Below are positions 1 to 7,403 of a stretch of 10,951 bases of DNA, one piece after another. Position 1 is the first letter of the stretch. Each line of letters begins with the position of its first letter. The notes beneath the pieces are model-generated. The model was given only the letters and a program-made list of their open reading frames with translations, did not search any database and was not told the origin of the DNA. The DNA lies in the NCBI GenBank assembly GCA_964617145.1, contig CAZTVN010000042.1, positions 1 to 10,951 on the forward strand, in the 5' to 3' direction. The position numbers were made by a program, and so were the translations under genes. The stretch comes from CAZTVN01 sp964617145. Its GTDB lineage: Bacteria; Patescibacteriota; Gracilibacteria; UBA1369; JACRIC01.

Positions 1-1027
1 CTATAATTTTACATTGCCATGATTCCGCCATTACCAAAATTTCCATATCAAATCCAAACCGTTTTACTTTTTGAATCTCAAAAAGACGTTTGGCGATCGA
101 GGATTTAAACAGCTTAAATCCACACTGGGTGTCTTTAATATCATCAATTAAAAATAATTGGATGACAAAATTTCCTAAACGACTGAGAAAAACGCGATAA
201 AGAGGTTGTTTTCTTTTAATCAGACTGTCAGGCAAATATCGCGAGCCAATCACAATATCGGCATCGGTTTCAAGAAGTTTATGTTCCAACTTGGTCAGTT
301 CTTCGATCGGAGTAGAATTATCGGCATCAGTAAAAAGTATCAAATTACCACGACTCTTCTTAACTCCACATCGCACAGCATAACCTTTTCCTTGATTTTT
401 TTCATAGCTTTCCAATAGCAAATTTTTAATACTTGATTGCAGTTGGGTAACAACGAGCCCTGTTTCGTCTTTACTGCCATCGTTGACGACAATAATTTCA
501 GCATTTTTTTTTGTTGTATTAAGGTATTCATGAATCGCCTGCAACGTCGGAACAATTCGTTCGGCTTCGTTATAAGCTGGAATGATTATAGACAGATCAT
601 AGCTATTAGACTGGATATGACCAATAGGACTGCTTTTTACCCTAAATGTCCAATATTTATTACCAAGAAAATTCCATGTAAGCACAATAACCGAGGTCAG
701 GGCTTTGGCAATCAAATAATAGATTCCAATCAGACTGACAAAAACATACATGCAGACCACCGTCACACCCAGCCCAATAATCGAAACTAAAAGAAATTTA
801 ATATAGAGTTTGCGATAATTTTTAGATCGATTACCAAAAGTCCAAATTTTATTAAGAATAAAATTATTCGTCGCCGCCGCCACAAAAGAAAAAATTGCTG
901 CAAACAGAACTGGCAGTCGGAAATATTCCACTAAGATATATAAAACGAAGAGGTCGACGAACGTTCCCAAAGTTCCAATCACTCCATATTTGATAAATAC
1001 GTAAAAATTTTTCTTTAAAACATTCAT
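1..1027 (-). CDS. GtrA domain fused to family 2 glycosyltransferase (polyprenyl-phosphate sugar transferase type), C-terminus cut by window edge
   Basis: I translated this frame by hand; it is open from the ATG at 1027 to the left edge (342 codons and still open). An in-frame TAG at 1036-1034 fixes the start. Residues 1 to about 130 are hydrophobic and GtrA-like, with the two typical motifs NFILNKIWTF and NFLGNKYWTF after membrane segments. A GT2 domain begins near residue 143 (LSIIIPAYNE). It continues with VVNDGSKDET, the metal-binding DAD at 234-236 within TDADNSTPIEEL, then IGSRYLPDS and DTQCGFKLF, a pattern close to ALG5/DPM1 enzymes. Such enzymes load a sugar from an NDP-sugar onto polyprenyl phosphate, and GtrA proteins are thought to help flip the lipid-linked sugar. 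The GtrA-first order is unusual. The gene lies 15 bases after the preceding GT4 gene, with no clear Shine-Dalgarno. The sugar is unknown. Confidence 0.9.
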   Translation of the reverse strand, partial: MNVLKKNFYVFIKYGVIGTLGTFVDLFVLYILVEYFRLPVLFAAIFSFVAAATNNFILNKIWTFGNRSKNYRKLYIKFLLVSIIGLGVTVVCMYVFVSLIGIYYLIAKALTSVIVLTWNFLGNKYWTFRVKSSPIGHIQSNSYDLSIIIPAYNEAERIVPTLQAIHEYLNTTKKNAEIIVVNDGSKDETGLVVTQLQSSIKNLLLESYEKNQGKGYAVRCGVKKSRGNLILFTDADNSTPIEELTKLEHKLLETDADIVIGSRYLPDSLIKRKQPLYRVFLSRLGNFVIQLFLIDDIKDTQCGFKLFKSSIAKRLFEIQKVKRFGFDMEILVMAESWQCKII

Positions 1028-1042
1028 TAAATGCTAGATGTA

Positions 1043-2224
1043 TTATAAAAAATTAGAAAGAAAACCAAGAATATGAGAAGCTCGTTTTTCCCAAGTATAT
1101 TGTTCGACATCGTGATGAGCTTTTTTGCCAAGCTCTAAAGCCGACTGAAAGTTCGCAAATACTTTATCCAAAACTGCAGCCAAAGATGCCGCATCATCCG
1201 GTTCAAAGAAAAAGGCATTGTTGTCATTCAAAACTTCGCATAAAGAAGGAATGCGGGAGGCAACGATAGGTTTTTTTGAAGCCATGTATTCAAATAATTT
1301 CAATGGAGAGGTGTACGTGGCGCTCATAACATCTTTTTTGCTATTTGGAATAACAAGTACATCGGCCGCGTTTAAATAAAGGGGGATGTCTCGGTAGGGA
1401 ATATATCCTGTAAGAACAATATTTTTAAAACCGTGCCTTGTAACAAAATTTTTTAATTTCATAAAATCTCTATCATGCTTATCACCGCCAACAATATAAA
1501 GAGTGTAAGGAGAACATGAAAGATGTTGACTGGACTCAATTAGCGTGTAAACACCCTTCCAAGGATAAAGGTTGCCAGTATACATGATAATGGCATGATC
1601 GAGAGGAAAATGAAGGGTTCGACGGGCATTTGTTTTATCAGAAACGAGAAATTGATTGATATCGACACCGTCATGAGCAACCAAAATTGATTCATCCTTT
1701 AAATGAAAAGACTCTTTATAGAGTGACTTTAATTGATGAGTAATCACAATAACACCACGAGTTCTGGATAAAACAAAAGTATATAAAAATCTGCCGATCT
1801 TCGTTTGAGGAAAAGAATGACCTTCAAAATAACAAGGCCGATGAAGCACAACAAGTGGAAGTAAAAGAAATAAGTCGCGAGAATAAAAAACACCTTTACG
1901 AAAAAAACAAAAAAACCAAGCAGAAAGAGCAAAAGTGAAAGATTGTATCCAATAAGCTAAAACCCCAAAAAAATCAGGCATTCGAAATCGAGATTTTAGA
2001 AGCAGAAAATCAATACAAAAAAGTTTCCGAGTTGGTATCAAAACTGGAAGACTATAATACTCATGAATAGGAATATTTTTAAGCCAAGAAGGCTGTTGCC
2101 TGCGGGGAAGAACAAGTAAAAGGTCAACTTTAGCCGAAATAAAGGCCGAACACATTTTAGCAATTTGAACACCATGAGCCTTTTCAGTCGGGAGTCTGTT
2201 ATTAGCAAGGTAAAAAAGTTTCAT
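1043..2224 (-). CDS. GT4-family glycosyltransferase (third of three)
   Basis: A 393-residue GT-B fold glycosyltransferase, a usual length for the family. The N-terminal domain starts with a beta strand and the segment LPTEKAHGVQIAKM (residues 11-24), typical of one GT4 subgroup. The linker has HDGVD (184-188). The C-terminal GT4 domain has GNLYPWKG (217-224), a VGG nucleotide-binding strand (245-247), and the donor-site region SPLKLFEYMASKKPIVASR (306-324) followed by E330. Residues near 90-130 are very hydrophobic and may dock on the membrane surface, but there is no signal peptide. It should transfer a sugar from a nucleotide donor to a lipid-linked glycan at the cytoplasmic face; donor and acceptor cannot be read from sequence. 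Its ATG overlaps the methyltransferase stop as ATGA, so the two are probably translationally coupled. Confidence 0.92.
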   Translation of the reverse strand: MKLFYLANNRLPTEKAHGVQIAKMCSAFISAKVDLLLVLPRRQQPSWLKNIPIHEYYSLPVLIPTRKLFCIDFLLLKSRFRMPDFFGVLAYWIQSFTFALSAWFFCFFRKGVFYSRDLFLLLPLVVLHRPCYFEGHSFPQTKIGRFLYTFVLSRTRGVIVITHQLKSLYKESFHLKDESILVAHDGVDINQFLVSDKTNARRTLHFPLDHAIIMYTGNLYPWKGVYTLIESSQHLSCSPYTLYIVGGDKHDRDFMKLKNFVTRHGFKNIVLTGYIPYRDIPLYLNAADVLVIPNSKKDVMSATYTSPLKLFEYMASKKPIVASRIPSLCEVLNDNNAFFFEPDDAASLAAVLDKVFANFQSALELGKKAHHDVEQYTWEKRASHILGFLSNFL

Positions 2225-2868
2225 GAAATCTTTTGAGCAACGAGACAGTAATAGCTCCCGATTCTATTAAATGGCCAAAAAGGTAAGTTCCATTCTCGAA
2301 ATCGTTGTGGAAGATAAGGAATCGCGAGATTGGCAGTCGTCATCTGAATCACTTCGAGATCGACCATGTGAAGAAAATTGATAATAGATAAGGGTTCCCA
2401 ATACATTTTATGATCATCATTGCCGAGAAAATTTCGAACATTTTTATATGAATAAAACTTTTTACTCAAGAAAAAATGACGAAATAAACGAAAAAATCCA
2501 TAACAGGATGGCGTCGTAAGGTATAATCGACCACCGTGTTTCAAAACTCGCGAGATCTCACGAAAAGCTGGAAGAATATCGGTTAAGTGTTCAATAACCT
2601 CTCCAAGTACAACAGCATCAAAATCATTATCCTTGAAAGGAATATCATAGAGAGAGCCAACAACACAATTGCTAAAACCGCAGTTTTTCACTTTCTTTTC
2701 ATTCGTGTCTAACCCAATGATTTCACTATGAGGGTGATGTTTTCGAAGGAGCTTGTGCACCGTAAGTTCAGCCTCAGCTTCACCGATAAAGCCAATATCC
2801 AAAGCTTTCTTGCCTTCAAATGTACTCAAGAGCCAACGAACTCTGGGAGAAAGAAACATCTTACTCAT
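2221..2868 (-). CDS. class I SAM-dependent methyltransferase, probable glycan O-methyltransferase
   Basis: A 215-residue protein with the order of a Rossmann-fold (Methyltransf_11-like) methyltransferase. Motif I is ALDIGFIGEAE (22-32), an acidic ribose-binding residue sits in GLDTNE (D54), the motif II region is FDAVVLGEVIEHLTD (83-97), and motif III is LKHGGRLYLTTP (109-120). Motif I is divergent: it reads D-I-G-F-I-G instead of D-x-G-x-G-x-G. Its position between two glycosyltransferases suggests it methylates a sugar of the glycan, using SAM supplied by metK, with the product SAH removed by AhcY further upstream in the same gene run. That link is inference, and the acceptor is unknown. 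The start at 2868 overlaps the upstream GT4 stop by 8 bases. An alternative ATG three codons later (2859) has a weak GAG-type upstream sequence and cannot be excluded. Confidence 0.88.
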   Translation of the reverse strand: MSKMFLSPRVRWLLSTFEGKKALDIGFIGEAEAELTVHKLLRKHHPHSEIIGLDTNEKKVKNCGFSNCVVGSLYDIPFKDNDFDAVVLGEVIEHLTDILPAFREISRVLKHGGRLYLTTPSCYGFFRLFRHFFLSKKFYSYKNVRNFLGNDDHKMYWEPLSIINFLHMVDLEVIQMTTANLAIPYLPQRFREWNLPFWPFNRIGSYYCLVAQKIS

Positions 2869-4000
2869 GAAATATAAGGATAAATTTATCTACGCTGCTC
2901 AATTTATCATACTTTTCCACTTGTTTGAAACCGTCATCACGGAGTTTTTCTTTTAATCCCATCTCATCAAGAATAGCTTGAATGTGAGATACAAATTGTG
3001 GAATATCTCCCGGATCACTACAATAACGTTTTTGAAGAGGACTAAAAATAGCCTCGGTGGCGAAAGTATGAGTAGCGACGATAGGAATCCCACAAGCCAT
3101 AGCTTCAATATTGACGCGACCAAACTCTTCATTTTGTGAAGGAACAATAAAGACATCGCTAATGGAAAAATAGCGAAAAATTTCACTATTTGGGATAGCG
3201 CCAAGAATCCGAACGAAAGAATGATATTTTTTTTCACCAATTTGTCGAGAAATTTTTTCCTTATCAGGGCCATCGCCAATTATTAAAAAAACGATATCAT
3301 CTCGCTTTTCAAAAATTTTTTCAAAAATATCCATAAGGTAAACACTTCCCTTGCGAGGAGATAACCAGTGTACAAAAAGAATAACTTTGTAATTATTTGG
3401 AATATCCAACTGTTTTTTAAGTTCAATATCTGGTTGAGCGCAAGATTTACGAATTTTTTTATAATCCACCCAGTTATGAACGACAAGGATCTTTTTCTCT
3501 GGAATTTTAAAAATCTCATGATAATAAGTCGCCATTTTTTCAGTGCATGTAATAAGAATATGAACCATGCGTAAAATGAGACGAAAAGGCCAATCTACAA
3601 AAAGTTTTCTTTTAAGAACACAGAATCGAAATGAAAAAGGAATTTCAAATTGCGCCCTTTGCTCACAATGCCAGTAGAAACTTTTACCGCCGAAAAAACG
3701 CATAATAAAAGACCCAATTAAAGCGCTGAAGTAAGAATAATGAATATATATGAGCTTTGAGCCGAGAAAACGCCAATAGAGGAAAACAAAAAAACGTTCA
3801 AAGAAGCTAAAAAAGAAATTGTGAAAGCGCTGTACATGGTAGTGCTGTACATGAGCAAGGTGAACTGATCCATGACAATGTTCAATAAACAAAAAAACTT
3901 CAAAATGCCAAGAGAGAGATTCGGCTAACTCAAGAGTATACCGAAAGTGACTTGCAGTATGGTCATCATATTCCGGTAAAACAAAAATAATTTTATTCAT
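2861..4000 (-). CDS. GT4-family glycosyltransferase (second of three)
   Basis: A 379-residue GT-B glycosyltransferase. I place the start at the ATG at 4000, which forms an ATGA overlap with the upstream GT4 stop, as at two other junctions here. The protein then begins MNKIIFVLPEYDD, a normal first beta strand. The same frame opens 20 codons earlier (4060), but those residues look non-native and would lie inside the upstream gene. GT4 signs are HWLSPRKG (211-218), IGDGPDKEK (241-249) and the EX7E donor site from E291 to E299 in NEEFGRVNIEAMACGIPIVA. A cluster of aromatic residues (about 60-75) suggests membrane-surface contact. It is the best conserved GT4 core of the set together with its upstream neighbour. 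Donor and acceptor are not predictable; it is likely to extend a lipid-linked glycan. Confidence 0.92.
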   Translation of the reverse strand: MNKIIFVLPEYDDHTASHFRYTLELAESLSWHFEVFLFIEHCHGSVHLAHVQHYHVQRFHNFFFSFFERFFVFLYWRFLGSKLIYIHYSYFSALIGSFIMRFFGGKSFYWHCEQRAQFEIPFSFRFCVLKRKLFVDWPFRLILRMVHILITCTEKMATYYHEIFKIPEKKILVVHNWVDYKKIRKSCAQPDIELKKQLDIPNNYKVILFVHWLSPRKGSVYLMDIFEKIFEKRDDIVFLIIGDGPDKEKISRQIGEKKYHSFVRILGAIPNSEIFRYFSISDVFIVPSQNEEFGRVNIEAMACGIPIVATHTFATEAIFSPLQKRYCSDPGDIPQFVSHIQAILDEMGLKEKLRDDGFKQVEKYDKLSSVDKFILIFHE

Positions 4001-5151
4001 GTGCCCATAATTTTGTAAAGCATTTGTGCATATTGGCTTAAGACTTTTTTCTTTTCCCATGCCTGAACCGTTTCAAACGCAGGGATTCTCATTGCTTCTA
4101 GTTTAGAGGGATTTTCAAGTACATAACATATTTTTTCAGCAATATCTTGAGCATTCCAGTCAATAAAAAGTCCATTAAAGCCGTCCCGAATAATTTCATT
4201 CGTTTCACCGACCCGAGTGGTAAGAACCGGTGTACCACAAGCCATAGATTCGAAAACCACTCTCGGGCCGCCCTCATTATAAGAAGCCATGATAGAAGCT
4301 TTCGCACTATTGTAAAGTTGAGCGACATCGCGTTGAGTTGGCAACCAGCCAAGGAGTTCAACATGAGACTTCAATCTATGTTTGTCAATATAACGCGTAA
4401 GTTTGTTTTTCAGTGGCCCATCACCAACGATCTTTAAACGAATATCATGATGACCAGAATCTCTGACGATCAAAATAGCATCCAAAATAAGAAAAAGCCC
4501 TTTGTTTTGAGCGAGACGACCAGCGGTAACAAATAAATTTGGTTTCCGATCAAGATGAAGTTGTTTGAAAATATCAAGATCGAGGTAGATCGAAGAAATA
4601 AAATGAAGTTGTTCAGCACGAAAATGCAATTGATTTTTAAAATAGGTTTCAACTTGTCCCCTATTGATAATGCGTATATCTTTGATCTTTTTTTTGTAAA
4701 GTTTGAGAAAAAAAATCGAAACCATTTTTTCGAAAGTTTCCTGAAAACAAGAAGATTTCGGCAAGCCAGGCAAATGCATAAATTCAGTGATAAAAGGTCT
4801 ATTCGTAAGTTTCGAAAGCTGAATTCCTCCACGAAGTTGACTAAGAAGAGGAGGAAGAAAATGGGCGTCAATGAGGTCAAAACCATATGTTTTAAAAATT
4901 TCTAAACCTTTACGAACAACAAAATTTTTATGAAGCCAAAAGTCCAAATGAAATTTTCGAGTAATACCCGATGGATAAAGGTAAACATTATTATGAATTT
5001 TGATCTCTTTACCAATCTCATTGGAAGGACAAATAATACTAATTCGTTCAAAGTGAGAGGAAAAATCTTTAAGCATTTCAAAAAAAACATTCTGCTTACC
5101 AAATGCAATCCCACCGTCACAGGTAATCATAAGAAGTTTCTTTTTCCCCAT
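3997..5151 (-). CDS. GT4-family glycosyltransferase (first of three)
   Basis: A 384-residue retaining-type glycosyltransferase of the GT-B fold. It shows a first strand KKLLMITCDGGIA (4-16), the HFLPPLLSQLRGG acceptor-side region (97-109), GRLAQNKG (211-218), VGDGPLKNK (242-250) and a textbook EX7E motif, E293 to E301, in NEGGPRVVFESMACGTPVL. Of the three GT4 proteins here it has the most canonical C-terminal domain. The start at 5151 is supported by the only well-spaced Shine-Dalgarno in the window, AAGGA with a 6-base spacer, located in the last codons of the acyltransferase gene; the gap between the two genes is one base. Parts of the gene are very AT-rich (14 G/C among the 60 bases 4681-4740). 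It probably adds an early sugar of the glycan; specificity is unknown. Confidence 0.93.
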   Translation of the reverse strand: MGKKKLLMITCDGGIAFGKQNVFFEMLKDFSSHFERISIICPSNEIGKEIKIHNNVYLYPSGITRKFHLDFWLHKNFVVRKGLEIFKTYGFDLIDAHFLPPLLSQLRGGIQLSKLTNRPFITEFMHLPGLPKSSCFQETFEKMVSIFFLKLYKKKIKDIRIINRGQVETYFKNQLHFRAEQLHFISSIYLDLDIFKQLHLDRKPNLFVTAGRLAQNKGLFLILDAILIVRDSGHHDIRLKIVGDGPLKNKLTRYIDKHRLKSHVELLGWLPTQRDVAQLYNSAKASIMASYNEGGPRVVFESMACGTPVLTTRVGETNEIIRDGFNGLFIDWNAQDIAEKICYVLENPSKLEAMRIPAFETVQAWEKKKVLSQYAQMLYKIMGT

Positions 5152-5152
5152 A

Positions 5153-5722
5153 CTAAGTCCTTTTCTTTAAAAATTTAGCTGGAACACCACCAATAACTGA
5201 ATATGGCTCAAAAGACTTGTTAACAAAGGAATTAGCACCCACAACGGTTCCTGGAGCAATATCAGCTCCAACAACACAATTCAAGCAAATCCAAGAGTCA
5301 TCGCCAATTTTAGTTTGTGAGAAGCTTTCTGATTTCTGCATTTGTTCATTAATAGTACGATTTTTACCAATACCATGTTGCCGCGTTTCGCTCATAATAA
5401 AACTCTGATGAGAAATAATGACATTACTTCCCATATCAACATTGCCAACTAAACAGTAACGCCCAATATAAGAGTCGTCTCCAACTTTTGCCTTTCTCGT
5501 TCGCATAACACCTCCAAAATCCACATAAAAATTTCTACCGCATTTGGCGAGATTGAGTTTATACCAAACACGACGAACAAAAACTCCAAGCATGCCGGGA
5601 AAGTAAGAAAGGATCGTATTTAAAGTTAAAAAACTGCATATACGAAGTCGCGAAGCCACAAAAAAAGGAATTAAAAAAATAAAAGCAAAAAAATAAATAA
5701 TCGACCGGATTACAGTTCTCAT
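5153..5722 (-). CDS. hexapeptide-repeat (left-handed beta-helix) acyltransferase with N-terminal membrane segment
   Basis: A 189-residue protein. Residues 5-25 are a hydrophobic stretch (IIYFFAFIFLIPFF within it) predicted to anchor it at the membrane. From about residue 66 it carries imperfect hexapeptide repeats of the [LIV]-G-x-x-x-x type: KVGDDSYIG, LVGNVDMG, KIGDDSWICLNCVVG, VVGANSFVN. It ends with VIGGVPAKFLKKR, the typical C-terminus of the WcaF/NodL/LacA-like O-acetyltransferases. H116 in ETRQHG is a candidate catalytic histidine. These enzymes use acetyl-CoA, or sometimes another acyl-CoA, to acylate a sugar hydroxyl as trimers. In this setting it likely acetylates the growing glycan or a lipid-linked sugar at the inner membrane face. 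The ATG overlaps the nucleotidylyltransferase stop as ATGA. The exact acceptor is not known, and N-acetylation of an amino sugar is the main alternative. Confidence 0.88.
   Translation of the reverse strand: MRTVIRSIIYFFAFIFLIPFFVASRLRICSFLTLNTILSYFPGMLGVFVRRVWYKLNLAKCGRNFYVDFGGVMRTRKAKVGDDSYIGRYCLVGNVDMGSNVIISHQSFIMSETRQHGIGKNRTINEQMQKSESFSQTKIGDDSWICLNCVVGADIAPGTVVGANSFVNKSFEPYSVIGGVPAKFLKKRT
5158..5164 (-). promoter_or_regulatory. ribosome binding site of the first GT4 gene
   Basis: The minus strand reads AAAAGGA ending 6 bases before the ATG at 5151, inside the last codons of the acyltransferase gene. It is the only well-placed Shine-Dalgarno in the window and fixes this start. Confidence 0.7.
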
Positions 5723-6441
5723 AACTTATTTTTAATATATAAATCACGAACGACGCGATTTGCTTCAAATAAACTCTCAAAAGTCCCGGTATCAAGCCAG
5801 TGTCCATGCACAACGGAAGCTCGTAAAGTCCCCTCTTTTAAATAAATCTTATTAAGATCGGTAATCTCCAGTTCATTTCTTGAAGATGGAATGAGGGATT
5901 TCGCTTTCGAAACAACGCTGTTGTCATATATATACAAACCCGTGACAGCATAAAAAGAGCGAGGTCTTTGAGGTTTTTCTTCAATGGAAAGAACATTCAT
6001 GTCGCTATCAAATTCAACAACGCCAAACCGTTCCGGGTCGGTGACTTTTTTTGCAAAAATTTTTGCTCCTGAGGTAAAAGAACGTATCTCCTGCAAAAAA
6101 TCATCTTCGAAAATATTATCTCCAAGTATCATAGCAACATTATCAGCACCAATGAAATTTTCCGCAATCAAAAATGCCTGGGCCAACCCTTCTGGTTTAT
6201 CTTGGATTTCATAGGTAAAGCGAACACCCAAATCTTTCCCAGAGCCAAGAAGTCGTAAAAAATCACCAGCTCTGTCTGGGGCAGTAATGACAAGAATATC
6301 AGAAATACCAGCCTTGATGAAAGTTTCCAATGGATAAAAAATCATTGGCTTATTATAAACTGGCAAAAGCTGTTTACTTGTGACTTTAGTAAGTGGCGAA
6401 AGTCGAGTTCCCTCTCCTCCTGCAAGCACTATTCCTTTCAT
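5719..6441 (-). CDS. rfbA: short RmlA-type sugar-1-phosphate nucleotidylyltransferase
   Basis: A 240-residue enzyme that would make an NDP-sugar from NTP and a hexose 1-phosphate; dTDP-glucose is the classic product, but the base and sugar are not certain. The N-terminus has the pyrophosphorylase signature GGEGTRLSP (8-16), with K23 and LLPVYNKPMI (25-34). LGDNIF (106-111) carries the metal ligand D108, EEKPQRP (154-160) lies in the sugar pocket, and WLDTGT (215-220) carries the second metal ligand D217. It is about 50 residues shorter than classical RmlA (about 290): it ends soon after the WLDTGT region and lacks the usual C-terminal helices that help form the allosteric dTDP-rhamnose site. 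No rmlB, rmlC or rmlD lies nearby. The ATG follows a U-rich leader without Shine-Dalgarno, 33 bases after the epimerase gene. Confidence 0.9.
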   Translation of the reverse strand: MKGIVLAGGEGTRLSPLTKVTSKQLLPVYNKPMIFYPLETFIKAGISDILVITAPDRAGDFLRLLGSGKDLGVRFTYEIQDKPEGLAQAFLIAENFIGADNVAMILGDNIFEDDFLQEIRSFTSGAKIFAKKVTDPERFGVVEFDSDMNVLSIEEKPQRPRSFYAVTGLYIYDNSVVSKAKSLIPSSRNELEITDLNKIYLKEGTLRASVVHGHWLDTGTFESLFEANRVVRDLYIKNKL

Positions 6442-6474
6442 ACAAAAACAAAAAAAGATCGAGAATATTATAAT

Positions 6475-7398
6475 CTACATATAAGAATTCCACCATGAAA
6501 TAGTCTCATAAAGACCATCTTGTAGGTCGATAGAAGTTTTGAAGCTTAATGTATCCAAAGCCAAACTACTATCCAAACAGCTTCTTCGAATTTCAGCCTG
6601 AGGAAGGGTGCCAAAGCTCAAATCTCCATCAAAGCCAATCAGTTCTTTTAGAAGAGAATATAAGGTGAGAATATCGGTTTCTATTCCGCTGCCAATATTG
6701 TAAAGGCCAGTAGCATCGCTTTGAAGAGCTGCAAGGTTTGCCGAAGCAACATCAGCAACAAAAACAAAATCTCTCGTTTGTTTCCCATCACCAGTAATCA
6801 TAATTTTTTCTTTTTTAAGCATCTTTTCAATAAAAATAGCCACCACTCCTCCTTCTCCTTTTAAGTCTTGTCGAGGGCCATAAACATTAGCGTAACGTAA
6901 AGCAACAAAAGGAAGTTTATGCGTTTCGAAGTAGTATCGTAAATAATATTCGGCAGAAAGTTTCGCTATTGCATATGGAGAAACAGGAGATGGCCGACAA
7001 GATTCGCGAGTTGGAATTTGATCAGTTTCACCGTAGATAGCTCCGCCACTTGAAGAAAAAATAATTTTTTTGACCGAGTGTTGTCGACATTGCTCTAATA
7101 TACGAAGGGTTCCTTCAATATTAATTTTAGAATCTAAAACAGGATCCAAAACAGACCGGTTAACATGAATCTGCGCCGCAAGATGTATAACGTAATCAAC
7201 AGATTCCTTCTGGAAGATTTCACAAAGTTGAGGATCACAAATATCCATATTATAAAAACATGCAGCAGGATGTATGTTCGCTTTCCTGCCATTCGAAAGA
7301 TTATCAATAATAACGACCCTATATCCATTGTTTACGAGAAGATCAACAGTATGTGACCCTATAAAACCAGCCCCGCCTGTAACAATGACAGTTTCCAT
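6475..7398 (-). CDS. GalE-like NAD-dependent NDP-sugar epimerase/dehydratase (extended SDR)
   Basis: A 307-residue extended short-chain dehydrogenase/reductase. It has the NAD-binding VTGGAGFIGSH (6-16), D32 that binds the adenine ribose, the SDR active-site serine region FSSSGGAIYG (114-123), and the catalytic pair Y142 and K146 in SPYAIAKLSAE. Family motifs ALRYANVYGPRQ (166-177) and GDGKQTRDFVFVADV follow. It lies closest in pattern to the roughly 310-residue UDP-glucose/UDP-N-acetylglucosamine 4-epimerases of many bacteria and archaea, which interconvert the gluco and galacto forms through a 4-keto intermediate. A C5- or C3-epimerase or a dehydratase remains possible, so no symbol is given. 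The gap to ahcY is 5 bases, and the end of ahcY supplies an AGGAAGGA sequence that could serve as its ribosome site. Confidence 0.9.
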   Translation of the reverse strand: METVIVTGGAGFIGSHTVDLLVNNGYRVVIIDNLSNGRKANIHPAACFYNMDICDPQLCEIFQKESVDYVIHLAAQIHVNRSVLDPVLDSKINIEGTLRILEQCRQHSVKKIIFSSSGGAIYGETDQIPTRESCRPSPVSPYAIAKLSAEYYLRYYFETHKLPFVALRYANVYGPRQDLKGEGGVVAIFIEKMLKKEKIMITGDGKQTRDFVFVADVASANLAALQSDATGLYNIGSGIETDILTLYSLLKELIGFDGDLSFGTLPQAEIRRSCLDSSLALDTLSFKTSIDLQDGLYETISWWNSYM

Positions 7399-7403
7399 AA
7401 GAT

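Noticed and set aside
437..790. 117-codon plus-strand open frame antisense to the GtrA-GT2 gene
   Set aside because: It mirrors a well-supported coding frame on the other strand, has no recognisable domain and no ribosome site.
4555..4905. 116-codon plus-strand frame rich in Lys, Phe and Arg antisense to the first GT4 gene
   Set aside because: Its composition reflects the AT-rich opposite coding strand; no domain or ribosome site.
6467..6472. Perfect TATAAT on the minus strand between the GalE-like gene and rfbA
   Set aside because: No acceptable -35 at 16-18 bases and no extended -10; in such AT-rich DNA a chance match is likely. An internal promoter is possible but not supported.
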